DNA of 64,000 bases from JBFHRE01 sp041746105 (GTDB lineage: Bacteria; Actinomycetota; Acidimicrobiia; Spongiisociales; ZC4RG35). The position numbers and the translations under genes were made by a program. Within the stretch, counting starts at the first letter, position 1, and every line of letters starts with the position of its first letter. Of the stretch, positions 7,117 through 15,780 are shown in pieces. The stretch covers positions 183,960-247,959 of the forward strand of contig JBGTHP010000032.1 of assembly GCA_041746105.1 (NCBI GenBank). The letters run 5' to 3'. The notes below the pieces were generated by a model, which made no database searches, was not told the origin of the DNA, and saw only the letters and a list, made by a program, of their open reading frames with translations.

Positions 7117-8715
7117 ATGCAGCCTTTGCCATCGAAGCTCGACCGGAACTCCGAGGAGTACATCTCCAATCGGACGGCCATGCTCGAAAAAGTCGAAGAG
7201 CTGGATTCCCTGCTGGCCCAGGCCCGGCTCGGGGGTGGCGAGAAATATATCGCCCGTCACAGAGAGCGGGGCAAGCTCCTGGCCAGGGAGCGGATCGAGC
7301 TCCTTCTCGACCGCGGCAGCCCATTTCTCGAGTTCTCTACCTTGGCGGCGTGGGGCACGGAAAAACCGCTGGGAGCCAACGCCGTCACCGGGATCGGCGT
7401 GGTCTCGGGGGTGGAATGCGTGATCTCGGCGTCGGACCCGACCAGCCAAGCGGGCTCATCCAACAAATACTCTTTGTGGAAGACTCTCCGTGCCCAGGAC
7501 ATCGCCCGTCAGAACCGGCTCCCATTGGTCAACCTGGTCGAATCCGGTGGGGCCGATCTGCCAGAACAGGCCGACGTGTTCATCACCGGTGGCAAATGGT
7601 TCCGGAACCTCACTCAACTGTCGCGGCTCGGGATTCCGACCGTAGCCCTGGTTTTCGGCAATTCGACCGCCGGCGGCGCGTACATCCCTGCCATGTGCGA
7701 CTACGCGGTCATGGTCAAAGACCGGGCGAAGGTGTTTCTGGGGGGACCGCCGTTGGTCAAGATGGCGACTGGCGAAGAATCCACGGACGAAGAACTGGGC
7801 GGTGCAGACATGCACTCACGGATCTCCGGTCTTTCCGATTATTACGCCCAGGATGAACACGATGCCATTCGAATCGGAAGGGAGATCGTCGCCCATCTCA
7901 ACTGGCGCAAACAGGGATATGGTCCCACTCTCGCCGCCGATGAGCCGATCCATGATTCCGACGATCTCCTCGGGGTCGTCCCCGCGGATCTTCGACGACC
8001 CTTCGACCAGAGGGAGATCTTTTGCAGGGTGCTGGACGGTTCGCGCTTCGAGGAGTACAAGGCGACCTACGGCACATCGATGTTGTGCGGATGGGGTTCG
8101 GTGCACGGTTTCCCCGTCGGGATCGTCGCCAACCAGCAGGGCGTGATATTCATGGAAGAGGCCAAAAAGGCCACAGAGTTCATCATGCTCTGCAACCGGT
8201 ACGACACTCCGATCATCTTCGGGCACAACACCACCGGTTACATGGTCGGCAAGATGTACGAGCAGGCGGGAATCATCAAGGACGGCGCCAAGATGATCAA
8301 CACGGTTGCCAACTCGACGGTTCCGCACATCTCGCTCATGATCGGATCGTCTTATGGCGCCGGGAACTATGGCATGAGCGGCCGCAGTTACGACCCGAGG
8401 TTCGTTTTTGGATGGCCGGGCCATCAGGTTGCGGTGATGGGGGCCAAACAGCTGGCAGGTGTGATGTCGATCATCACACGGACGGCGGCAGAGTCTCGCG
8501 GCGTCGACTTCGACGAAGAAGCCGATACCCAGCGCACTGCTTTGATCGAGGCACAGATCGAGTACGAAGAGCAGGCCTACTTTTCTTCTGCCAGGGTCAG
8601 AGACGACGGCATCATCGATCCGCGTGACACCAGAACCGTGCTGGGAGTGTCTCTTTCGGCCACCCATTCCGGTCCGGTGCAGGGCACGGCGGAATTCGGT
8701 GTCTTTCGGATGTGA
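7117..8715 (+). CDS. Acyl-CoA carboxylase carboxyltransferase (beta) subunit, methylcrotonyl-CoA carboxylase type
   Basis: 532 residues. Moves the carboxyl group from biotin to an acyl-CoA. Both halves of the carboxyltransferase fold are present: N-terminal ARERIELLLDRGSPFLE, STAGGAYIPAMCDYAVMV, then FLGGPPLVKMATGEE and LGGADMHSRISGLSDYYA; C-terminal NNTTGYMVG-like GHNTTGYMVGKMYEQAG, IIKDGAKMI and GAGNYGMSGRSYDPRF. These fit methylcrotonyl- or geranyl-CoA carboxylases better than propionyl-CoA carboxylases. ATG 7117 matches the family N-terminus. The biotin-bearing partner is at 17285, ten kilobases away. Leucine or isoprenoid degradation is likely but not certain. Confidence 0.88.
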   Translation: MQPLPSKLDRNSEEYISNRTAMLEKVEELDSLLAQARLGGGEKYIARHRERGKLLARERIELLLDRGSPFLEFSTLAAWGTEKPLGANAVTGIGVVSGVECVISASDPTSQAGSSNKYSLWKTLRAQDIARQNRLPLVNLVESGGADLPEQADVFITGGKWFRNLTQLSRLGIPTVALVFGNSTAGGAYIPAMCDYAVMVKDRAKVFLGGPPLVKMATGEESTDEELGGADMHSRISGLSDYYAQDEHDAIRIGREIVAHLNWRKQGYGPTLAADEPIHDSDDLLGVVPADLRRPFDQREIFCRVLDGSRFEEYKATYGTSMLCGWGSVHGFPVGIVANQQGVIFMEEAKKATEFIMLCNRYDTPIIFGHNTTGYMVGKMYEQAGIIKDGAKMINTVANSTVPHISLMIGSSYGAGNYGMSGRSYDPRFVFGWPGHQVAVMGAKQLAGVMSIITRTAAESRGVDFDEEADTQRTALIEAQIEYEEQAYFSSARVRDDGIIDPRDTRTVLGVSLSATHSGPVQGTAEFGVFRM

Positions 8716-8737
8716 GACGTCCCGAGTTGGTTTTCTG

Positions 8738-9538
8738 ATGGAGATCGCAGGCAAGGTTGTGATCATCACAGGGGCCGCCGGTGGTATCGGCGCTGCCCTG
8801 GCCCGACGTTTCGTTTCAGAAGATGCGACGGAGGTGGTGATGACCGATCTCGATGAGTCGGCTGTGTCCGCCGCTGCCGGCGAGATCGGCGCCACTCCAG
8901 CCCATCTCGATGTCACCGATCCAGAAGCGACCAAAGCACTCGTGTCCGAGATCGAGAAGCGCCACGGAAGGGTTGACCTTTTCTGCGCAAACGCCGGCAT
9001 CGCGTCTGCCCAGGGCATCGAGATGACCAACGATCTTTGGGAAAAGACCTGGCAGGTGAACACCATGTCCCATGTCTATGCAGCAAGGGCGGTATTGCCT
9101 TCAATGCTGGAGCGAGGCGACGGCTATTTCCTGGCCACCGTTTCTGCGGCCGGGTTGTTGACCAACATCGGCGCCGCTGCCTACTCCGTGACAAAACACG
9201 CGGCTCTGGCCCATGCCGAATGGTTGTCTGTCACATACGGCGATCAAGGTTTGAAAGTGTCGGCACTCTGCCCACAGTTCGTCGAAACATCGATGATCGA
9301 CGACTTCTCCACCCTCGAGATGGACGACTCCTTCATCCGTTCAGTTGCGATCTCGCCCGATGCGGTGGCACAAGCCGTTGTCGACGGTTTGAGGGAGGAA
9401 CGGTTTCTCATTCTGCCCCACCCCGAGGTCGCCCAGTTCTTTTTGAACAAGGCAACCGACTATGACCGGTGGCTCAGCGGCATGCGCAAGTTGCAGCGTC
9501 AATGGCTCCCACAGCCTCCGCCCCCACCGGGAATCTGA
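8738..9538 (+). CDS. Short-chain dehydrogenase/reductase
   Basis: 266 residues. Seen: VVIITGAAGGIGAALARRF cofactor motif at ~residue 7, VMTDLDES with an acidic residue favouring NAD, FCANAGIAS, ATVSAAGLLTNIGAAAYSVTK with Ser, Tyr149 and Lys153, and the tail LPQPPPPPGI-like proline run. It follows the carboxyltransferase by 22 bases and is probably co-transcribed, pointing to a 3-hydroxyacyl-CoA or alcohol step in the same pathway. The last 103 coding bases recur at 12381-12483, so this gene end was copied or exchanged. Confidence 0.9.
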   Translation: MEIAGKVVIITGAAGGIGAALARRFVSEDATEVVMTDLDESAVSAAAGEIGATPAHLDVTDPEATKALVSEIEKRHGRVDLFCANAGIASAQGIEMTNDLWEKTWQVNTMSHVYAARAVLPSMLERGDGYFLATVSAAGLLTNIGAAAYSVTKHAALAHAEWLSVTYGDQGLKVSALCPQFVETSMIDDFSTLEMDDSFIRSVAISPDAVAQAVVDGLREERFLILPHPEVAQFFLNKATDYDRWLSGMRKLQRQWLPQPPPPPGI

Positions 9539-9558
9539 TTCTGTGATCCCGGTCGATC
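9436..9558 (+). repeat. Direct repeat copy 1: SDR 3' end plus 20 bases
   Basis: 123 bases nearly identical (about nine differences) to 12381-12503 in the same orientation. It covers the last ~34 codons of the SDR gene, its TGA at 9536 and 20 following bases. Most coding differences are synonymous (TTT/TTC, TTG/CTC, AAG/AAA, TAT/TAC), so the copies come from two functional alleles rather than a recent slippage duplication. Confidence 0.85.
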
Positions 9559-9851
9559 TCAACCCGGTCCCGGTCCATCCCTACCCGATTGCGATCCGCT
9601 CGACCCAACGATCGCCGAGTCCGGTTCCGCAGCGCCGATAACGTTCGACGGAGAGCGCCACGGCCCTTCTCCGCTGTCGACTCGGGCAACAGCAGATCAA
9701 CCAGCCGATCCCTCGAGACGGATCCCTCGATGGCCAGATTGGCGACCAGGGCCACCGCCTTCCTGGTGGCGACCTGAATCGGATCGCCGTCGACGAGGAT
9801 CTGCGGAGGGCCGAGCAGGTTGACTTCCAGGCGTGACGGCTGACCTGACAT
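9559..9851 (-). pseudogene. Truncated SARP/AfsR-type transcriptional regulator (N-terminal fragment)
   Basis: From ATG 9851 the reverse strand encodes LEVNLLGPPQILVDGDPIQV, RKAVALVANLAIEG, RDRLVDLLLPES, ALRRTLSALRNR and ADRNRVGMDRDRVEIDRD. This is the OmpR-like DNA-binding domain that opens SARP/BTAD regulators. The family pattern stops where the 123-bp repeat begins (9558), and the rest of the frame runs through unrelated repeat sequence. The BTAD and any later domains are missing. It is divergent from the membrane protein at 9932, which an intact regulator may once have controlled. Probably non-functional. Confidence 0.7.
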
Positions 9852-9931
9852 CGTGCGGACCGTAACGCTACCGCCCGTAACGGTCCCGTGACGTCCCGGT
9901 TCGATCTTGTGCGAATCGAAAGGAGAGAACC

Positions 9932-10687
9932 ATGGGCGCACTCGCCGCTCCGCCTGTCACGACCGCCACTGGCCCGGTGAAAACGTGGACCGCACGAACT
10001 CTGGGAACACTGTTGTCCGCCTTCGGGCTCTGGTTCGCGATCATGCTGATCGGAGGTTTCTCCGAGGCCCAGACCCACGGACATGCCATCCACGAGGTCG
10101 CAACGATCGGGCAACTCGTTGGCATGCTGTCGATCCCACTGTTGCTCCTGGTGTGGAGAGGGGAACGTGCCGCCGCCTTCAAACCCGTCGTTCTGGTGAT
10201 GGCCGGTCTGTCGATCGTCCTGCCGCTTCTGGTCGGACTGTTCGATCCATTCTCGCTGGTGATCGCAATACTGATGCTGTTCTCCGCCTGGCTGGTTCCG
10301 GTCCCATGGTGGCCCAAGACGTTCCCCTCTCGGTCTCTCCTGGTCCTGGCCGGCTTCGGGGCGCTGGCCTACGCCCGCTACGGCTGGAACAACGCCACTT
10401 TCCAGCTCAACGCTGTGGATGGTGACCAGCACGCCGAATTCCAGCACTACCTCGGGCAGGTGTTCTACATCCTGGGAGTCTCGGCGATGGTGGGTCTGGC
10501 GGCAGCCAGACAGGCCGGGTCGAGGCTGCTGGGTTGGATGGGCGGACTGCTTGTCGTGGCGATGGGCGCCGCCTTCATCATCTTCGACGCCGTCGGCGAC
10601 CTGCCGGTCTGGGCGGGAGCCGTCACCGTGCTGGGCGGGCTGACAACCATCGCCCTCGTGGAACGGGCCCGAGCCGCCACGATCTGA
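9932..10687 (+). CDS. Polytopic membrane protein, unknown function
   Basis: 251 residues with about seven hydrophobic helices, for example LGTLLSAFGLWFAIMLIGGF, GQLVGMLSIPLLLLVW, VVLVMAGLSIVLPLLVGLF, FSLVIAILMLFSAWLVPVPW, LGWMGGLLVVAMGAAFIIF and WAGAVTVLGGLTTIALV. A good ribosome site (AAAGGAGAG) precedes ATG 9932. I do not recognise a family. It lies inside the segment bounded by the 123-bp repeats, 80 bases from the truncated SARP gene and upstream of a second membrane protein. Confidence 0.65.
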   Translation: MGALAAPPVTTATGPVKTWTARTLGTLLSAFGLWFAIMLIGGFSEAQTHGHAIHEVATIGQLVGMLSIPLLLLVWRGERAAAFKPVVLVMAGLSIVLPLLVGLFDPFSLVIAILMLFSAWLVPVPWWPKTFPSRSLLVLAGFGALAYARYGWNNATFQLNAVDGDQHAEFQHYLGQVFYILGVSAMVGLAAARQAGSRLLGWMGGLLVVAMGAAFIIFDAVGDLPVWAGAVTVLGGLTTIALVERARAATI

Positions 10688-10713
10688 GTCAGCATGCAAA
10701 CATTCCGCCGGAG

Positions 10714-11898
10714 ATGAACGACTCCACGCCCACCGCCGAGGCAGCCATTCGCTGGTGGTCGAGCGCCGCCGCCCGACGAAGCACCGCCGTAGTGGCGGCG
10801 GCCCTCACCGTACCGGCGGTATGGGTGTCGATCGCAGCCAGCCCGTGGCTGCTGGCGAATCCGGTTTTCTGCGTGGTGTGGCTCTCGACCGGGCTCTTCC
10901 TGTGGTCCCGCCGGCCGGAAAACTCGGTCGGGCCGATGATGGCTTTACTGGCGCTGCTGTTCCTGATCGGCGCCTCCGGCGTCCCGTATGGGGGCATCCC
11001 TGGAGTCCCCCCTCTGCTGGAGCCGAGGGCCGGTCCACTGATCCTGGCAAACGCGGTGCTGGCACCCTCCGCGATCCTCTTCGTGATCCCGCTCATGATC
11101 TTCCCCGATGGCCACCTGCCACGCCCCGGGTGGCGATGGATCCCGGCCGCGTTGGTCATGCTGGCCGTCATCGGATTCGGAGCCGGACTCCTGGCCACAC
11201 CGGGTCCTGGCCTCTCGCATCCTGTGGCCAGCAAGTCTGTCGCTGCCATAGCCCGGACCGTGATGGAAGCCCTCTTCGGGGTTCTGGAGTTGGGCCTGAT
11301 CGGAGTGTTCGTTTCTGTCCGGCTCCGATACAAGTCCGGTTCCGAGGCAGTCCGGCACCAGCTCAAGTGGCTGCTCGCAGCCATCGCCGTGTACCTCCTC
11401 TTTCAGACCATCGGTCAGGTTCAACGCGTCGTGGTGGGCATCGAGGCTTGGAATCGCGTCGGCTTCGCGCTGGATAGTCTTCTCGGGAGCCTGATCCCCG
11501 TGGCGATCATGGTGGCGGTCCTCAAATACCGGCTGTACGACATCGACCGGATCATCTCCCGCACCGTCACCTACGTCCTCGTGGCCGGGGTGGTAGCGGC
11601 GATCTACGCCACACCCGTCATCGTGCTCCCCTCGCTCGTCGGCGCCGGCAACGACCTGGTGGTCGCCGGCTCGACCCTCGCCGCGGCTGCGATCTTCAAT
11701 CCGGTTCGCCGACGGATCCAGTCGGCGGTCGACAAGCGGTTCAACCGGGCCCGCTTCGACGGTGAGCAGTTGCTGTCCGAGCTGTCCGACCGGCTACGGA
11801 ACCTCACCGACGTCGAGGACCTTTCGAATGACCTCCGCCTCGCCCTCGACCGAACCTTGAGCCCGGTAACAACCACACTCTGGATTCGGAGCAGCTGA
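10714..11898 (+). CDS. Membrane protein with actinobacterial sensor-kinase-like N-terminal architecture, no kinase core
   Basis: 394 residues. About eight membrane helices in the first ~280 residues, with LFLWSRRPENSVGPMMALLA and IPLMIFPDGHLPRPGWRW, then YDIDRIISRTVTYVLVAG, a further hydrophobic segment, and FNPVRRRIQSAVDKRFNRAR. This matches the sensory part of many actinobacterial membrane histidine kinases and related proteins, but the chain ends near a GAF-like beginning (TLSPVTTTLWIRSS) with no HisKA or ATPase domain. It may be a natural kinase-less form or a shortened gene. The following pseudogene is a partial paralogue. Confidence 0.6.
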   Translation: MNDSTPTAEAAIRWWSSAAARRSTAVVAAALTVPAVWVSIAASPWLLANPVFCVVWLSTGLFLWSRRPENSVGPMMALLALLFLIGASGVPYGGIPGVPPLLEPRAGPLILANAVLAPSAILFVIPLMIFPDGHLPRPGWRWIPAALVMLAVIGFGAGLLATPGPGLSHPVASKSVAAIARTVMEALFGVLELGLIGVFVSVRLRYKSGSEAVRHQLKWLLAAIAVYLLFQTIGQVQRVVVGIEAWNRVGFALDSLLGSLIPVAIMVAVLKYRLYDIDRIISRTVTYVLVAGVVAAIYATPVIVLPSLVGAGNDLVVAGSTLAAAAIFNPVRRRIQSAVDKRFNRARFDGEQLLSELSDRLRNLTDVEDLSNDLRLALDRTLSPVTTTLWIRSS

Positions 11899-11945
11899 TG
11901 ATCGGGCTTGGCGGTACCCGATCCCCGATCACACGATAGGGACAG

Positions 11946-12380
11946 GCCCTCCGGGGCGGTGCGGCAGGGCTCGGGGTGGTCTTAATCGTTGCCGGCGTGA
12001 TCGTCGGGATCCGCTCCGGCACCGCCGTCTGGGTATACAACCTCGCCAGCGTTGCGAATCTCGTTCTCGGTCTTCTCATCTGGTCCCGACGGCCCGACCA
12101 CCGGCTGGGGCCGCTTGTTCCCCTGATCGGGCTGCTGGGACCGGTCTCCGGGCTGTCCACCATCGGTGGTTTTGGGACCATCGAGTCGAACATCTCAGCA
12201 AACAGCTGGCGATCGACGGTGGGTGCACCGATCGGGACCAGCCTGACCGGGCTGATCGTTCTCTCGCTGATCTGGTTTCCGACCGGAAAGCTGCCTTCGT
12301 CGCGGTGAAGATGGCTCCAATGGCTTGCTGGGACCTGGCCGATGATCTGGGCGGTGTCCGGTTTCCTGGGCGAGCCGGTA
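11946..12380 (+). pseudogene. Truncated paralogue of the preceding membrane protein, with internal stop
   Basis: One frame reads VLIVAGVIVGIRSGTAVW, LGLLIWSRRPDHRLGPLVPL and LIWFPTGKLPSSR, matching the previous gene's WSRRPENSVGP and FPDGHLPRPGWRW. A TGA at 12306-12308 stands where the family has Trp; the same frame then continues RWLQWLAGTWPMIWAV to base 12380, where the 123-bp repeat starts. So it carries a nonsense mutation and is cut at the repeat edge. No convincing start codon is seen; GTG 11976 is the first available. Confidence 0.65.
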
Positions 12381-12503
12381 GTTCTTCCTCAACAAAGCAA
12401 CCGACTACGACCGGTGGCTCAGCGGCATGCGCAAGTTGCAGAGTCAATGGCGCCCGCAGCCTCCGCCCCCACCGGGAATCTGATTCTGTGATCCCGGTGG
12501 ATC
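12381..12503 (+). repeat. Direct repeat copy 2: orphan SDR 3' end
   Basis: Second copy of 9436-9558, same orientation. It encodes the SDR tail (FLNKATDYDRWLSGMRKLQS-like) with no upstream SDR sequence, so it is a gene remnant. The equivalent TGA is at 12481. It adjoins the truncated membrane pseudogene on the left and the vWA lipoprotein gene on the right. Confidence 0.85.
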
Positions 12504-12559
12504 CGAGGCAGCTGCCTCCCACCGCCCGTATCATCGATCCCATCAGTCAGAGGTAGGGC

Positions 12560-15500
12560 ATGGTGGGCTTCGACTCTCAGTTAGCCGCAGAGTTGGGTTG
12601 GTCGTCGAAACAACCCCCTCACGAGCCGGCACAGTTTGTGCCTGACATCACCCGGCGCCGACTGATCCAGCTTCTCATGTCGTCGGGTGCCGCCGTCGCC
12701 CTGGGAGCGTGCAGCCCGGAGCAAAGTGCAACAACCGGGACCGGGCCCGCATCGTCGGTAACCACCATCGGCGCCGGATTTACCGACGATCTGCCTTTTT
12801 CCCTATGGGAAGACGTGCTGGCGGCGGTCCGGACGAGCCAGGATCACCTGTCGGCGATCGCCGCCCGCCTTGTCGCCGCGGGCAATCCGGAGCCAATCTT
12901 CGAATTCGTTCGCGATCGGATCCTGACGGTTCCCCCCAACCCCAGCGGATTCCGAGGGTCCGCTACCGATCAGCGGTGCGGAGTGCGGTCTGTCCTACGA
13001 ACCGGTGCAGGGACACCCCGAGAGAAGGTCGAAGTGTTGGCGGCGCTGCTCGGATCGGCGGGTTTCGAGACTCGAGTTCTCCAGGGAAGCCCCAATTCCG
13101 ATCTCGATGCGACCCGCGCAGTCATCCGGACCACCCGCGCCGAGTTCATCATGGATGTCGACCCGGCCCGCGTACAGGGATGGATGGAGGCGATCAGATT
13201 GGGCAGTCCACCCGAGTTGGGGCGGCTCGATCCCTATGGCGAAACGGCGACGGCAGTCGGGGACGCGGTGAACACCGCATGGGTCCCTCCCGAGACCGAT
13301 GGCTTCGACTGGACGATCGACGCCCTGCCACTTCTGGAGGTTTCTGCTGCGTCGGGGCCGATCCACGCCAACCCGTTCTCCCCCGATCTGGCGTGGGGAG
13401 ACCCTGGCGTCGCCGGCAATCTCACCCCCGCTCTCGGGCTCGGGACCCTGCCGCCGGTCGAGGTGGCACTGATGGTGGCTCGGTCTTCTGACCCGTCGAA
13501 GATGACAACGCTTGCCCACGGGAGCTGGCCGCTCGATTCACTCACGGGGCGCAGGCTGATGATCCGCTTCGTCCCGGTCGGTGAGCCTGAAAACACACTC
13601 TTTCTGCCAGCCGTCACCGTGCCGGCCCTTGCTGCGGTGATGGTGGTGGATGGCCCAGACCTCGACATCGAGGTGGAACCGGAGCTTGCCGTCATCGGCG
13701 ACGCTGTGACCGTGGGGGGCTCCATACTCACGGTCTCCGACAACGGGGCTCTGAAACGAGACGACCTCTCATTGACGGTGGAACCCGACGCCCCATCTTC
13801 CGTATCGGGATTGGTGGCTTCAGTCGACGCAAGCGCCCATCCCCTCGTCCGCTTGGAGGTCTCCCCGCTCGACACGGCCGGAGCGGCGGTGGAGGGGCTT
13901 TCCGGGAGTTCGGTGGCGATCTCCGAAAACGGGAGACCGGTCTCCTTCGTTCTCGACGCCAACAGACCTCTTCCCCCTCGGATCCTCGTGGTGCTCGACA
14001 CGTCCGGATCGATCCCCGAGGTGTTCCGGAATGAAGGCGCGGGCGAGTTCGGTCGAGCGCTGGTCGACGCGATCGGTATCGGGAGGCCCGATGCTCGTTA
14101 CCAGACCGCCGGGATCGGTTCCGGGAGCCTCACCCTCTCACCAACCGTGGTCGCGACCGGCGAAGAGATGGCGGCCGCGATGCGAGCCATCACCGGGTTC
14201 GGTTCTGACGTCTGGTCTGCGCTCGCACAGGCTCGTTTCGCCGACCCGACCGCGGTCGTTCTCATCTCCGACGGCCGTTTCACCGACGCCGAGCCTGCCG
14301 TCGCCGAGGCCCGCAACTGGATCGGGTCAGGGCCTCCGGTGATCGCAATCGCAGTCGGCGACGCCGAGCCGACCGCGCTCGAAGACATCGCCGATCTCAC
14401 CAACGGCGCAGTTTTCTCGACGTCGGACGTGGCCGGAGCGGTAGCCGCCGTCACCGAAGCGCTCGACGAGATCGACGGCAGACCACTCCGACTTTCCTAT
14501 ATCTCCACCTCCGCCCCAGGGGCCAAGGCCGACATCCAGCTCTCGGTCGGTTCGGCCATCGTCGCACTCAGTTATCTGGCCCCGACCCGCCCGGAAGCCC
14601 TCCGTCCGAGCGGACTGTCCGGTATCTACCTGTCGATTCGTTTCCGCGGCCAGGAGGTGGTGCGGACGATCGCAGGAGTCCCCTTTGAAACCGCCACCCG
14701 GCTGAGCCCGATCAGCCAGGACTTGCTCGACGAGGTCAGGGCGGCGATGTTCGGCTGGACGGTCCTGTCAATCGAAGGGGGCGCTCCGACGTACGCTGCC
14801 TGGCTCGACGACGCCCTCGTGACCCGACGGTCGTGGCGGCCAATGCTGGAGGCGGTCGAAGGCGGATCGCCCGCCCTGGCAGCCGTTCAATCCGGGGCCC
14901 AAGGGGTGCCTCCCGAGCTCCCGGTCCTCCACCCACCCCTCCCGGAGTCCGACGATGCGGTGACGTTCGAAACTGGTCCCCGGATGCTGCTGCTGTCACG
15001 GCTGCCCAGGTGGGATGCCGTAGAGTTCCGCCGGGCGGACATCCTTCCTTTCACACGCTTTTACACGCTCGGTCCGGAACCTTCGCAGGCCGCCGCAACG
15101 ACGGTCGAGCGGACCTCGGTTCTGGCAGCCGCCGAAGCCCTCCTGTTCGAGAGGTCGACGGCGTCCATCTTGAGCAAGCAAACGCTGCGATCGATCGGCC
15201 CGTTCGAGGTGCCCGACCCGGCACATCCATTTGCCGATGTTCTGCTCCGCTATTCGGGGTGGACACGTCTCATTCCAGAGGCCGGGTCCGAGTTCGCCTT
15301 CTGGGCCGTGGACGAGCACGGAACAGTGATTGGCGTTCTCCCCGACGGGAGCGGCGGCGGTTCGTCGACGTCTGACGTGAACGAAGCGTGCAAGCAGGTG
15401 AACCAGGCCGCGGCGCTGGTGGACCTTGCCGGCAACGGCATGGGGATGCCACTGGCTTTCGGTGCATTCGTCGCCCTCGGCAAGGCCATCGCCAAGCAGG

Positions 15501-15694
15501 CCCTGAGAGAGGCCGCCATCATCGCCTCCTTGGGGAGCACAACGCCGGACACCGGTGGATGCGGTTCCCCCGGCGATGTCCCCTGCGATGTGGCCAAGGG
15601 ATACGTCTTCGACAACGTTCCGTACGGCAAAATCATCTCTGGTGCCGACGCCGCTACCGCCGCTGCCACCGGCTCGGACTTGATCAACTGCTGA
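12560..15694 (+). CDS. Secreted lipoprotein with degenerate transglutaminase-like region and von Willebrand A domain
   Basis: 1044 residues. Residues 31-51 hold TRRRLIQLLM then AVALGAC: a twin-arginine-like n-region and a lipobox with Cys51, so export and lipid anchoring are likely. Residues ~135-185 (GTPREKVEVLAALLGSAGFE, then TRVLQG) follow the transglutaminase core, but the catalytic Cys position is not Cys. A vWA domain begins near 470, with MIDAS DTSGS at 480-484, VLISDGRFTDAEPA and VIAIAVGDAEP. The C-terminal ~180 residues are unfamiliar and Ala-rich, with paired Cys. AGAGG precedes ATG 12560. A carrier or assembly role at the cell surface is inference. Confidence 0.7.
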   Translation: MVGFDSQLAAELGWSSKQPPHEPAQFVPDITRRRLIQLLMSSGAAVALGACSPEQSATTGTGPASSVTTIGAGFTDDLPFSLWEDVLAAVRTSQDHLSAIAARLVAAGNPEPIFEFVRDRILTVPPNPSGFRGSATDQRCGVRSVLRTGAGTPREKVEVLAALLGSAGFETRVLQGSPNSDLDATRAVIRTTRAEFIMDVDPARVQGWMEAIRLGSPPELGRLDPYGETATAVGDAVNTAWVPPETDGFDWTIDALPLLEVSAASGPIHANPFSPDLAWGDPGVAGNLTPALGLGTLPPVEVALMVARSSDPSKMTTLAHGSWPLDSLTGRRLMIRFVPVGEPENTLFLPAVTVPALAAVMVVDGPDLDIEVEPELAVIGDAVTVGGSILTVSDNGALKRDDLSLTVEPDAPSSVSGLVASVDASAHPLVRLEVSPLDTAGAAVEGLSGSSVAISENGRPVSFVLDANRPLPPRILVVLDTSGSIPEVFRNEGAGEFGRALVDAIGIGRPDARYQTAGIGSGSLTLSPTVVATGEEMAAAMRAITGFGSDVWSALAQARFADPTAVVLISDGRFTDAEPAVAEARNWIGSGPPVIAIAVGDAEPTALEDIADLTNGAVFSTSDVAGAVAAVTEALDEIDGRPLRLSYISTSAPGAKADIQLSVGSAIVALSYLAPTRPEALRPSGLSGIYLSIRFRGQEVVRTIAGVPFETATRLSPISQDLLDEVRAAMFGWTVLSIEGGAPTYAAWLDDALVTRRSWRPMLEAVEGGSPALAAVQSGAQGVPPELPVLHPPLPESDDAVTFETGPRMLLLSRLPRWDAVEFRRADILPFTRFYTLGPEPSQAAATTVERTSVLAAAEALLFERSTASILSKQTLRSIGPFEVPDPAHPFADVLLRYSGWTRLIPEAGSEFAFWAVDEHGTVIGVLPDGSGGGSSTSDVNEACKQVNQAAALVDLAGNGMGMPLAFGAFVALGKAIAKQALREAAIIASLGSTTPDTGGCGSPGDVPCDVAKGYVFDNVPYGKIISGADAATAAATGSDLINC

Positions 15695-15767
15695 CGGGTC
15701 GGTGACGACCTGACGTCACCTGCGAATCGCGATACCCGACCCAGACCCGTCCCTAGTCAGTGTCTCC

Positions 15768-15773
15768 TAACCT
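15768..15773 (+). promoter_or_regulatory. Candidate -10 box TAACCT for the S10 peptidase
   Basis: TAACCT, 7 nt, then ATG 15781. Supports that start over the in-frame upstream start at 15760. Confidence 0.4.
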
Positions 15774-15780
15774 TGCCCGC

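Noticed and set aside
7816..9066. 416-aa reverse frame
   Set aside because: It runs antisense to the carboxyltransferase and SDR genes, with no family resemblance; a GC-rich shadow.
9436..12503. Integrative element with att sites
   Set aside because: Direct repeats exist, but no integrase, transposase or tRNA target is present, so I report a rearrangement scar, not a mobile element.
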